Source: Candidatus Rhabdochlamydia sp. (GTDB taxonomy: Bacteria; Chlamydiota; Chlamydiia; Chlamydiales; Rhabdochlamydiaceae). From it: a DNA stretch of 8,363 nucleotides. The notes below the pieces were generated by a model. The model was not told the DNA's origin. It was given only the letters and a program-made list of their open reading frames with translations, and did not search any database. The DNA is taken from the NCBI GenBank assembly GCA_030044075.1, contig JASHWM010000077.1, positions 1-8,363 of the forward strand, read 5' to 3'. Below are positions 1 to 5,508 of the stretch, in pieces; positions within the stretch are counted from its first letter, which is position 1; each line of letters begins with the position of its first letter. A program made the position numbers and the translations under genes.

Positions 1-474
1 TTCCAGCACATCCTGAGCTTTTCCAGCTTCTTCTGCAATGGGAGCCTTTTCTTCAATAGTGGGGGCAACCTCCTCCTGCTCGGGTGGAGTGGCCTTTATT
101 GTAAATTCTGGCATAGGGATCTGTTCTGCTACAGAAGGGGCAAACATCTCCTCTTCTGGTAAAGCAAGCTCATCTTGTTCTGCGGTTGCAATTTGATCTT
201 CGTGAGGTGGATCATTTTCTTCTTGTTCTACTGCTGAAGAAGCAGCCTGCTTTTGTCCAACAATTATCTTTTCTGTTTTTTCCGCTAGAGATGGACCGAT
301 CTGTTCGAATTCTACAGGTGCGTTTTGTATTGGTTTGGTCTTCGACGGTTTGACTTTTGATGGGGCGACCTGCTGCGGAGGAATAATGGCTAGGCTTGCT
401 GCATTAAGGGAACTTGAAATTTGTAAAAAGAGAAGAAGCACTCCGCCTGAAAGAAAAAAGCATTTACTTTTCAT
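1..474 (-). CDS. Exported Pro/Glu-rich protein of unknown function (N-terminal part, runs off the left edge)
   Basis: An uninterrupted minus-strand reading frame begins at the ATG at 474-472 and stays open to base 1, giving 158 codons. The first ~25 residues form a Sec-type signal peptide: MKSK, then a hydrophobic GGVLLLFLQI core, and a plausible signal peptidase I site after SSSLNA. No lipobox is present, so it is predicted to be periplasmic, outer-membrane or secreted. The rest is low-complexity and probably disordered. It is rich in Pro (17 in 158 residues by eye), Glu, Ala and Gln, with loose repeats such as APxxEExAPIxEE. No enzymatic motif is visible. Chlamydial cell-envelope proteins often have such linkers between a signal peptide and a C-terminal domain, but that domain lies outside the window. 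It is divergent from the prolyl-hydroxylase-like gene at 662. Shine-Dalgarno pairing is weak (GAG about 8 bases upstream). The start and signal peptide look sound; the function is unknown. Confidence 0.72.
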   Translation of the reverse strand, partial: MKSKCFFLSGGVLLLFLQISSSLNAASLAIIPPQQVAPSKVKPSKTKPIQNAPVEFEQIGPSLAEKTEKIIVGQKQAASSAVEQEENDPPHEDQIATAEQDELALPEEEMFAPSVAEQIPMPEFTIKATPPEQEEVAPTIEEKAPIAEEAGKAQDVLE

Positions 475-661
475 GTGATCACTCGATTAGATCAGCCATT
501 TCGGTAATATAATAGGTTTCCGTCATTGAGACCAACCCCGGAATATAAAAATATTTTTTTTGAGCTCATCATATATTTTTTTGGATGAAAAGCAATTATT
601 TATTCTTTAACATGTGCCGTATTGTTGTTCAACCTTTATACATTTGAATGAGGTTTTGCCT
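475..661. other. Divergent intergenic region between the exported protein and the oxygenase
   Basis: These 187 bases are non-coding and strongly AT-rich in the middle. The string ATATTTTTTT occurs twice as a direct repeat (551-560 and 573-582), about two helical turns apart, on either side of a GAGCTC site. No convincing plus-strand promoter was found; TATACA at 637-642 is the only -10-like string, and it lacks a good -35. The role is unknown. Confidence 0.4.
506..535 (-). promoter_or_regulatory. Possible sigma-70-type promoter of the exported Pro/Glu-rich protein
   Basis: On the minus strand, TTGGTC (535-530) and TATATT (511-506) are separated by 18 bases. This would start transcription about 25 bases before the ATG at 474. 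A TATTAT (514-509) overlaps it at a shorter spacing. The match is fair but the region is AT-rich, so chance matches are likely. Confidence 0.35.
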
Positions 662-1369
662 ATGAAAAACTTATACAGTCATCTCATTAAAGCGGTTTTG
701 GTTACCTTTCAAAGTCTCTTTTTTCTAATTTCAAACAATAGTGATGCCAAGGAAAGTGATAAGATGGGAAAAGTCGAGGTCTTAAGCAACTCTCCGCGAG
801 TTGTCGTTTACCACCATTTTTTAAGCGATAAGGAATGCGACCATTTAATTAAGCTCGCAAAACCTCATTTAAAACGCTCTACAGTCATCGATAATCATTC
901 ATCGGGGTCTGTAGTAGATGAAGCAAGGACAAGTTATGGAATGTTTTTTTGGCCAACATTAGAGGATCGAACTGTGCATGAGGTCGAAAAGAGGATTGCC
1001 TCTATCACTTCCATTCCAAGAGAGAATGGAGAGGATATTCAAGTCTTGAAATATGGAATTGGAGGGGAATATAAACCTCATTATGACTATTTCGACCCAA
1101 ATTATGAGGGGGGCAAATACCATCTGCAGCGAGGAGGTCAAAGGGTTGCTTCCTTTCTGATGTATTTGAATACACCTGAGGAAGGCGGAGAGACCGTTTT
1201 TCCGGTACTCGGCATCAAGGTAACAGCGCGCAAAGGCGATGCTCTTTTATTTTATAACTGCGATGCCTCTGGCAATGTCGATTCTAGGACTTTGCATGGA
1301 GGGGCACCCGTCATTAAAGGGGAAAAGTGGCTTGCGACAAAATGGCTTAGAAAACACCGTTTTCAGTGA
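662..1369 (+). CDS. Exported prolyl 4-hydroxylase-like 2-oxoglutarate/Fe(II) dioxygenase
   Basis: The 235-residue protein matches the prolyl 4-hydroxylase alpha-subunit catalytic family (P4Hc). These enzymes couple 2-oxoglutarate decarboxylation to proline hydroxylation. The jelly-roll signature is complete: HYD with iron ligands His140 and Asp142, distal iron ligand His212 (LHGGAPV), and Lys222 for 2-oxoglutarate within KWLATKWLR. The GGETVFP block (175-181) is also typical. The N-terminus (MKNLYSHLIK, then the hydrophobic AVLVTFQSLFFLI, then NNSDA) looks like a signal peptide with cleavage near residue 29, so it should act outside the cytoplasm. The ATG at 662 is chosen over an upstream GTG at 614 because TGAGG (649-653) sits 8 bases before it and because it begins with the signal peptide. 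Known bacterial P4Hs act on proteins such as EF-Tu or on collagen-like repeats. The substrate here is unknown, though the divergent neighbour is an exported proline-rich protein. Family assignment is firm; export is likely. Confidence 0.9.
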   Translation: MKNLYSHLIKAVLVTFQSLFFLISNNSDAKESDKMGKVEVLSNSPRVVVYHHFLSDKECDHLIKLAKPHLKRSTVIDNHSSGSVVDEARTSYGMFFWPTLEDRTVHEVEKRIASITSIPRENGEDIQVLKYGIGGEYKPHYDYFDPNYEGGKYHLQRGGQRVASFLMYLNTPEEGGETVFPVLGIKVTARKGDALLFYNCDASGNVDSRTLHGGAPVIKGEKWLATKWLRKHRFQ

Positions 1370-1373
1370 AAAC
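1359..1373. terminator. Small hairpin at the convergent gene ends (possible weak terminator)
   Basis: GTTTTC-AGT-GAAAAC forms a 6-bp stem with a 3-base loop, spanning the stop codon of the oxygenase gene, where it meets the oppositely oriented DUF4239 gene after a 15-base gap. The stem is AT-rich and is followed only by ATTTTAATT, so it would be a weak terminator at best. Confidence 0.25.
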
Positions 1374-1384
1374 ATTTTAATTAG

Positions 1385-2176
1385 TCAGGTTTGATGATTT
1401 TGTGCGTGCTGTATCTCTTTTAAAAGGCTTTCCCATCCAGTAGCAGGGACGCAAAGAGACCCCCGATAAGGGTATTCAAATTCAACGATCAGGGAGAAAA
1501 GAAGCCCAATAGAGCAGGAGAGGATCGCAGTCAGACAAAGCTGGCGGAATCGATCGCTTTGGTAGACAAAAAATGTGGTCCCAATCATAAGGACAGCCCC
1601 GATCAACAAGATGGCAACTAGCATGGGAGGAATTGTTTCTTCATTGGTGCTCAGCCTAAGCCGCCTTGCTTCAATAAAGCTATTCACAACTTGAAGGGCC
1701 ATTTGTTGAAAATTCGTTTGTGAGATGGAAGCTGGCTCAAAACTGTTGGCATCTTTCACGATGGTGCTCGTGAGGTCATAAGCTTGCATGCTGATCCCGC
1801 CATGCTGCATTGCGGGCCATTCCGAGCTGATCATCAGTTGAGCATACTTTACAATGTCACCTTGCATTTTATTGCGTATTTCCAAAGGAAATTCCCCAGA
1901 GATGCGGTAGAGTTGTCCAAGCGAGTCGACTTCTTTTGCAGTGTTTTTTACTGCATTGTCAAAATTTGCCCAGCTGGAGACGGAGATGAAAGCTAGGAGG
2001 ACAGAATAGAGCATTCCGACAAGGTGGCCAAAAAGGCTTGGGACTTCGTTTTCAGGTTTTTCTCCCGTTCTCAATCGGTGCACGAAATAATGGGCCGTGA
2101 CAAATACAGCCACAAATGCAAGGGAGAATATAACAGTATTGAGCCAGTCGGCCTTTTCCATCAGATAATAAATCAT
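1385..2176 (-). CDS. DUF4239 (bestrophin-like) integral membrane protein
   Basis: The 263-residue protein has the layout of the DUF4239 family. Two N-terminal membrane helices (about residues 12-31 and 47-68) precede a soluble helical segment of ~110 residues, then two C-terminal helices (about 183-204 and 213-231). The C-terminal block EYPYRGSLCV matches the family's [DN]xPFxG-x-x-x-V pattern. The family is thought to be distantly related to bestrophin channels, but its transport role is not established. Three starts are possible: TTG at 2215, ATG at 2176 and ATG at 2161. I choose 2176 because GAG lies 8 bases before it, and because the best promoter (TTGACA/TTTAAG, 2243-2216) would start transcription near 2209, downstream of the TTG. 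The gene converges on the oxygenase gene and diverges from the HdeD-like gene. Confidence is high for a membrane protein and good for the family. Confidence 0.8.
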   Translation of the reverse strand: MIYYLMEKADWLNTVIFSLAFVAVFVTAHYFVHRLRTGEKPENEVPSLFGHLVGMLYSVLLAFISVSSWANFDNAVKNTAKEVDSLGQLYRISGEFPLEIRNKMQGDIVKYAQLMISSEWPAMQHGGISMQAYDLTSTIVKDANSFEPASISQTNFQQMALQVVNSFIEARRLRLSTNEETIPPMLVAILLIGAVLMIGTTFFVYQSDRFRQLCLTAILSCSIGLLFSLIVEFEYPYRGSLCVPATGWESLLKEIQHAQNHQT

Positions 2177-2215
2177 ATGATCTGCTCTAAAAAATAACCC
2201 TGTTTCAATTTGCAA

Positions 2216-2243
2216 CTTAAATAGTGAATAGAAAGCTTGTCAA
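2216..2243 (-). promoter_or_regulatory. Sigma-70-type promoter of the DUF4239 gene
   Basis: On the minus strand a perfect TTGACA (2243-2238) is followed after 16 bases by TTTAAG (2221-2216), a 4-of-6 match to TATAAT. Transcription would begin near 2209, about 33 bases before the ATG at 2176. This supports that ATG over the TTG at 2215. Confidence 0.5.
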
Positions 2244-2264
2244 GTCGTTTAATGCAGGTAAAAA
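2237..2264 (+). promoter_or_regulatory. Possible promoter of the HdeD-like gene, overlapping the divergent -35
   Basis: TTGTCA (2237-2242) is a 5-of-6 match to the -35 consensus. It shares bases with the opposite-strand TTGACA, the core being CTTGTCAAG. A TAAAAA at 2259-2264 lies 16 bases downstream. The -10 match is weak. If both promoters are real, polymerase binding in the two directions would be mutually exclusive. Confidence 0.3.
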
Positions 2265-2315
2265 AATATTTCGCAAGATTTCCAAATTCTCTACATTCAA
2301 AAAAAAGGAGATCGT

Positions 2316-2876
2316 ATGGATGAGAAAAAACCCGACTGGAACATCTTGTTTCGTCAGATGCCCGAAGTTCGAAAAAACTGGAAAAGGTTTCTCCTTGCAG
2401 GGATCTTTTTGATCATTCTTGGGGGCCTAGCGGTGAGTTATGCAGGCCTTACGACAGAGTTTGCTGTCATCTTCCTCGGTTTCCTCTTAATTGGCGGCGG
2501 AGTTGTGCAGATCGCAAGCAGTTATTACTCTCTTAAATGGAGCGGATCTCCTGCGTCCTTCCTTCTTGGCATTCTCTATATCATTGTCGGGGGTTTGTGC
2601 ATCATCAAACCCGTCCAGAGCGCCGAAAGCATTACACTCCTCATTGCGGCGCTTCTCTTGGTAGGGGGATTGTTTCGGCTGTTTTCCGCTCTCTATCATC
2701 GGTTTGATTATTGGGGATGGATGGTCTTTAGCGGGATTATCTCCACCTTTCTTGGAATATTGATCCTTGTCGAGTGGCCGGCCTCTGGCCTTTGGGTAAT
2801 AGGCCTATTTATTGGGATCGAGCTCATCCTTGTCGGATGGTCCTGGGTTCTTTTGTCTTTAGCTGCACGGGAATGA
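2316..2876 (+). CDS. HdeD/DUF308-family six-helix membrane protein
   Basis: The 186-residue protein has a ~24-residue hydrophilic N-terminus and then six hydrophobic helices at about 25-45, 49-70, 80-97, 104-122, 132-152 and 158-180. Glycine-rich turns (ILGGLAV, LIGGGVVQI, IVGGLCI, LVGGLFRL, FLGILIL) repeat in pairs, the internal repeat typical of DUF308/HdeD proteins. HdeD of enteric bacteria is an inner-membrane protein linked to acid resistance; a stress role here would be inference only. The start is well set: AAGGAG (2305-2310) sits 5 bases before the ATG at 2316. It is probably transcribed alone, since the next gene downstream (stop at 2886) is on the opposite strand after only 9 bases. 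No clear terminator is seen. Family identity is good; function is not established. Confidence 0.85.
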   Translation: MDEKKPDWNILFRQMPEVRKNWKRFLLAGIFLIILGGLAVSYAGLTTEFAVIFLGFLLIGGGVVQIASSYYSLKWSGSPASFLLGILYIIVGGLCIIKPVQSAESITLLIAALLLVGGLFRLFSALYHRFDYWGWMVFSGIISTFLGILILVEWPASGLWVIGLFIGIELILVGWSWVLLSLAARE

Positions 2877-2885
2877 GTGCGATGC

Positions 2886-4289
2886 CTAGGGGCCTAAAAA
2901 AATAAAATTGAGGGCAATACCATTATATGCTTTGAAATGCTGGACGATGAGCGACATTAGGCTTGGAATGATCTTTTGCTCCTCCGCAAGGCTATCGATA
3001 TGCGTCCACTGGCCATTTTCATCTCTGCGGACGGTAGTCGTATGGAGAAAATGCGAGTCGAAAATCATGACGCGATCTTGAGACTCCTCTGCTTTCTTTA
3101 GCGCCTGTAGACATGCTAAAGCATCATCAGCAAGCCCTTTGATGTTGTGATAGTCCGCATAGTAAAAGATTTGGTCCTGCAATTGGGCATACTCTGGTGT
3201 AAATTCATTGCCTATTTTGTCTTTTTTGCTTTTTACCAACTGAATTAATTTTTCTTTGAGATCCCAAAATATTGCCTCCAGATCAGGGAACATCTGGTCG
3301 ATCTGCTTGTTAATGCGAATGAAAAAATCTTCGATAGTGTTCTCATTAAAATAAATTCCGTGGTTCCAGGCAAAACCTCTTAGCAATTCAGAATATGAGA
3401 TCGAACGGACTTGAACATGCATGTATTTTGCATCAATAAGTCCTTTAGAAGAGGTATAGACAAGGAGGTCTTTGATATTTTCCGGTGAGTTCCCCATGTC
3501 GGCTTGGAAAACATCGGTCTTCATGGCAAGATCAAATCTCATCTCCTCTATCTCTGAGTTTGAGTATTGACGGTCTGAAAGATTGATTTGAAGTTTTAGT
3601 GTGTTCTCAAGATTTAGTAACGAAAGTTCCGTTTGATTGACAAATGGGAAGCCTACAAAGGCATGGGCCGCATGAACTGCGCATAACACTTGATTCGTTT
3701 GGTTTTCATGGTAGAACTTTCCGTCAATGGCAGAGTCAGGGGTAGATGTTGCGAAATAGGTCTCCGGTTCTGGGAATTGATTTTTATTGAGGATGACTAA
3801 ACGTTCGTTCCCACTGATAGGAAATGAAGAGGCGTCCACGAACTGGTCTTGTGAGGGGTCATAGACTACAAGGCTTTCGTTTTCTGCTTCTTTTAAAAAG
3901 AAGGCCTCTTTTTGCGGAGTAAGAATAAAAAACCCGGGTCTATTATGTGCAAAGTAATCTGCGTTGATACAACTGATTTTCTGAAGGGTGGGCTGCACTT
4001 CTTCACCCATGAGAGCCAAATACTCATTGATGGTGATCATGCTTCTTGTAGCGCCACTGAAGAAATCAAAATCAAAGCAATACCCGCAGGCATTAAACAA
4101 TTCTAATAGGTTGTCCATGCCATATTTATGCACAGATTCTACGACCTGCGAGATGTACTTTTTTTGAAGCTGCGTTACAGCTGATGAGTGGGCGAGGGCA
4201 TGAACATCGAGAATGGGGGGAAATGACCTCACCTCTTTTTGGTCTGCGAATTCTTTTTGATAATCGGTGTTTGTTGCTGCAATAGCCAT
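2886..4289 (-). CDS. Josephin-like cysteine protease, putative deubiquitinase effector
   Basis: The 467-residue protein has no signal peptide or membrane helix. Residues 193-225 resemble the start of the Josephin domain of ataxin-3: YHENQ...LCAVHAAHA...TELSLL against FHEKQ...LCAQHCLNN...VELSSI, placing the nucleophile at Cys203. Residues 265-285 (MGNSPENIKDLLVYTSSKGL) align with the Josephin helix containing FSIQVISNALKVWGLEL. Residues 405-434 (DRVMIF...HTTTVRR...GQWTHIDSL) align with ERSFIC...HWFTVRK...KQWFNLNSL, placing His416 and Asp432 at the catalytic His/Asn positions. Cys-to-His spacing is about 213 residues against ~105 in ataxin-3, because of a largely helical insertion at about 305-405. 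Residues 1-190 are unrecognised. Josephin enzymes cleave ubiquitin chains; bacteria lack ubiquitin, so a translocated effector acting in a eukaryotic host is the natural inference. ATG 4289 is preferred over TTG 4340 because the promoter's -10 lies between them. No Shine-Dalgarno is evident. Confidence 0.72.
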   Translation of the reverse strand: MAIAATNTDYQKEFADQKEVRSFPPILDVHALAHSSAVTQLQKKYISQVVESVHKYGMDNLLELFNACGYCFDFDFFSGATRSMITINEYLALMGEEVQPTLQKISCINADYFAHNRPGFFILTPQKEAFFLKEAENESLVVYDPSQDQFVDASSFPISGNERLVILNKNQFPEPETYFATSTPDSAIDGKFYHENQTNQVLCAVHAAHAFVGFPFVNQTELSLLNLENTLKLQINLSDRQYSNSEIEEMRFDLAMKTDVFQADMGNSPENIKDLLVYTSSKGLIDAKYMHVQVRSISYSELLRGFAWNHGIYFNENTIEDFFIRINKQIDQMFPDLEAIFWDLKEKLIQLVKSKKDKIGNEFTPEYAQLQDQIFYYADYHNIKGLADDALACLQALKKAEESQDRVMIFDSHFLHTTTVRRDENGQWTHIDSLAEEQKIIPSLMSLIVQHFKAYNGIALNFIFLGP

Positions 4290-4311
4290 AATTACAAATG
4301 TTTTTCGAGAA

Positions 4312-4340
4312 ATTATATAAAAATTAATTATTAAATTCAA
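4312..4340 (-). promoter_or_regulatory. Near-consensus sigma-70-type promoter of the Josephin-like gene
   Basis: On the minus strand TTGAAT (4340-4335) and a perfect TATAAT (4317-4312) are separated by exactly 17 bases. Transcription would begin near 4305, giving a ~16-base leader to the ATG at 4289. The spacer is entirely AT-rich apart from no G or C in its core. This promoter excludes the in-frame TTG at 4340 as the start. Confidence 0.6.
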
Positions 4341-4381
4341 CTGTTTAATTTTGGGGCTTTTTAATATAAGTTATTAATTTT

Positions 4382-4410
4382 TTGAGGCTTGTGGTTTTGG
4401 ATAGGATAAT
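4382..4410 (+). promoter_or_regulatory. Possible distal promoter of the nrdR operon
   Basis: TTGAGG (4382-4387) and GATAAT (4405-4410, 5 of 6 to TATAAT) are 17 bases apart. If used, it would give a leader of about 227 bases before nrdR, containing both inverted repeats described nearby. A weaker alternative closer to the gene is TTGTTT (4529-4534) with TAGCAT (4552-4557), also 17 bases apart. Confidence 0.35.
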
Positions 4411-4440
4411 AACAATGGGGACTTTCGAAACTTTTTAAGA

Positions 4441-4477
4441 TGAAACCAATTACGAAATGAAATCAGATATTGGTTCA
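4441..4477 (+). repeat. Imperfect inverted repeat in the nrdR upstream region
   Basis: TGAAACCAAT (4441-4450) pairs with ATTGGTTCA (4469-4477) except for one bulged A, leaving an 18-base loop. There is no T-run after it, so it is not a typical terminator. It may be an operator or a leader hairpin. Confidence 0.4.
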
Positions 4478-4539
4478 ATCGAATAGTACTTTTCCCTAAG
4501 ATAAATCGTAGGCATTAATTAGATTTTCTTGTTTTTTTT

Positions 4540-4618
4540 ATAACTCTTCCGTAGCATTTTTTCATTCAATTTTAGGAATGAGATAAAAAAAACTTTAAAA
4601 AAATTCCTATAGAGTTAT
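4540..4618 (+). repeat. Composite inverted repeat just before nrdR
   Basis: ATAACTCT (4540-4547) pairs with AGAGTTAT (4611-4618), and inside it TAGGAAT (4573-4579) pairs with ATTCCTA (4603-4609). On the right the two arms are separated by one base; on the left by 25 bases. As RNA this would form a two-part stem of 8 + 7 bp with a one-sided bulge, ending 25 bases before the nrdR start codon. Confidence 0.4.
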
Positions 4619-4643
4619 AGAAAAAGCTTCAAGGAAGTAAAAG

Positions 4644-5138
4644 ATGCAATGCCCATTTTGTAATCATACAGAATTGAAAGTAACTGATTCTCGTAATGCA
4701 GTCGAACAGAACGCAGTAAGAAGACGAAGGGAGTGTTTGAGTTGTCTGCGGAGATTTACCACGTTTGAGACAGTTGATTTGACAATCCAGGTAAAGAAAA
4801 GGGATGGTCGTTACGAGGACTTTCAACAAGAGAAACTGATCAAAGGACTCGATGCAGCTTGTCGCCATACTCGGACAAGCCATGAACAGGTGCGGACTTT
4901 GGCCTATGAGATCACGACCGACCTCATGGAAAAACAGGTGAGGGAGATCTCGACGACAGAGCTTGGCGAAATTGTCATGAGAAGGCTTCGAGACCTAGAT
5001 ATGATTGCATATATTCGTTTTGCTTGTGTATATAGGCGATTTAAAAATGTTGAAGAGCTTGTGAAAGCCATTCAGGAAATTACGCCGAAGGATGAGGCCG
5101 AGGATCTTTTAGAGAATCAACTATTAACGAAAGGATAA
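4644..5138 (+). CDS. nrdR: Transcriptional repressor NrdR of ribonucleotide reductase genes
   Basis: The 164-residue protein is a standard NrdR. Its N-terminal zinc ribbon has Cys3, Cys6, Cys31 and Cys34 (MQCPFC...RRRECLSC), followed by the conserved FTTFE. An ATP-cone domain follows at about residues 49-139 (VKKRDGRYEDF, then the helical core ending in YIRFACVYRRF). NrdR senses ATP/dATP through the cone and represses nrd genes by binding NrdR boxes, so it couples nucleotide pools to ribonucleotide reductase supply. AAGGA (4631-4635) lies 8 bases before the ATG. It is the first gene of a packed operon, with dksA starting 4 bases after its stop. In Chlamydia, nrdR, dksA and lspA are also consecutive, which supports the lineage. 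The C-terminal tail after the cone is ~25 residues, charged and poorly conserved, as is usual for the family. Confidence 0.96.
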   Translation: MQCPFCNHTELKVTDSRNAVEQNAVRRRRECLSCLRRFTTFETVDLTIQVKKRDGRYEDFQQEKLIKGLDAACRHTRTSHEQVRTLAYEITTDLMEKQVREISTTELGEIVMRRLRDLDMIAYIRFACVYRRFKNVEELVKAIQEITPKDEAEDLLENQLLTKG

Positions 5139-5142
5139 ATGT

Positions 5143-5508
5143 ATGGCCCTGAAAAAAACTGATATTGCTCGATTTAAGAAAAGACTAGAAGACCTCAAAA
5201 TGCAACTTCTCCATCACGTAAAAGGGGCAAGCGAAGAAGTAAAGGTGAGCGATGAGTCAAAAGGGTATTCCCAGCATCAGGCTGACGAAGGGACTGATGA
5301 CTTTGACAGACTGATTAATTTGGAGCTGACAGGAAAAGAGTACCAGATCCTCAAACAGATCGACAGGGCCCTTGATAAGATAGATGAGAATACCTACGGG
5401 GTTTGCGATATCACTGAAGAAGAGATCCCCTTAGCGAGGCTTGAGGCTATCCCTTACGCTACCATGACCGTGAAAGCGCAAGAAAAATTTGAAAAAGGGA
5501 TGCTGTGA
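5143..5508 (+). CDS. dksA: DksA/TraR-family RNA polymerase-binding regulator with a degenerate zinc finger
   Basis: The 121-residue protein has the DksA layout: an N-terminal helix (KKTDIARFKKRLEDLKMQLL), an acidic coiled-coil tip region (HQADEGTDDFD, residues 45-55), a return helix (LTGKEYQILKQIDRALDKI) and a C-terminal finger-like module containing YGVCD and IPLARLEAIPYA. DksA-type proteins enter the RNA polymerase secondary channel and tune transcription initiation, classically with ppGpp. The family's four zinc cysteines are reduced to Cys88; the other three positions fall in DITEEEI and MTVKAQ. Such cysteine-poor finger variants occur in several phyla, so this is not a broken gene. It lacks the long N-terminal extension of E. 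coli DksA (151 residues). AAGGA (5131-5135) lies 7 bases before the ATG. Its stop overlaps the GTG start of lspA (GTGA), which suggests translational coupling. Confidence 0.88.
   Translation: MALKKTDIARFKKRLEDLKMQLLHHVKGASEEVKVSDESKGYSQHQADEGTDDFDRLINLELTGKEYQILKQIDRALDKIDENTYGVCDITEEEIPLARLEAIPYATMTVKAQEKFEKGML

Larger units (their letters stand above)
4341..4643. other. AT-rich divergent intergenic region upstream of nrdR with inverted repeats
   Basis: These ~300 bases lie between the Josephin-like gene and the nrdR operon and contain no credible gene. They hold a candidate nrdR promoter (4382-4410), an imperfect hairpin (4441-4477) and a composite inverted repeat (4540-4618). I saw no clear NrdR box pair. 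No tRNA or recognisable riboswitch was found. Confidence 0.5.

Noticed and set aside
31..420. Collagen-like repeats as the oxygenase substrate in the left-hand protein
   Set aside because: The visible 158 residues have no Gly-X-Y repeat; only scattered proline is present, so the substrate idea is kept as a hypothesis only.
614..661. Upstream GTG start (614) for the oxygenase gene
   Set aside because: The 16 extra residues lack a ribosome binding site and would bury the signal peptide; ATG 662 has TGAGG at good spacing.
2224..2412. A 62-residue plus-strand reading frame before the HdeD-like gene
   Set aside because: It overlaps the strongly supported HdeD-like gene in another frame, has no ribosome binding site and is Lys/Phe-rich as expected from AT-rich non-coding DNA.
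2880..2905. CCTAGGGGCC-plus-A-run as a terminator for the HdeD-like gene
   Set aside because: The tract after the GC-rich part is A, not T, on the HdeD strand, and no stem of useful length forms; on the other strand the T-run lies before, not after, the GC-rich part.
4290..4340. Upstream TTG start (4340) for the Josephin-like gene
   Set aside because: The perfect TATAAT at 4317-4312 lies inside this stretch, so the transcript would begin after the TTG; the encoded residues look like translated AT-rich promoter DNA.
4341..4643. A small gene, tRNA or riboswitch in the nrdR upstream spacer
   Set aside because: Reading frames there are under about 10 codons, and no cloverleaf or known riboswitch core could be recognised.
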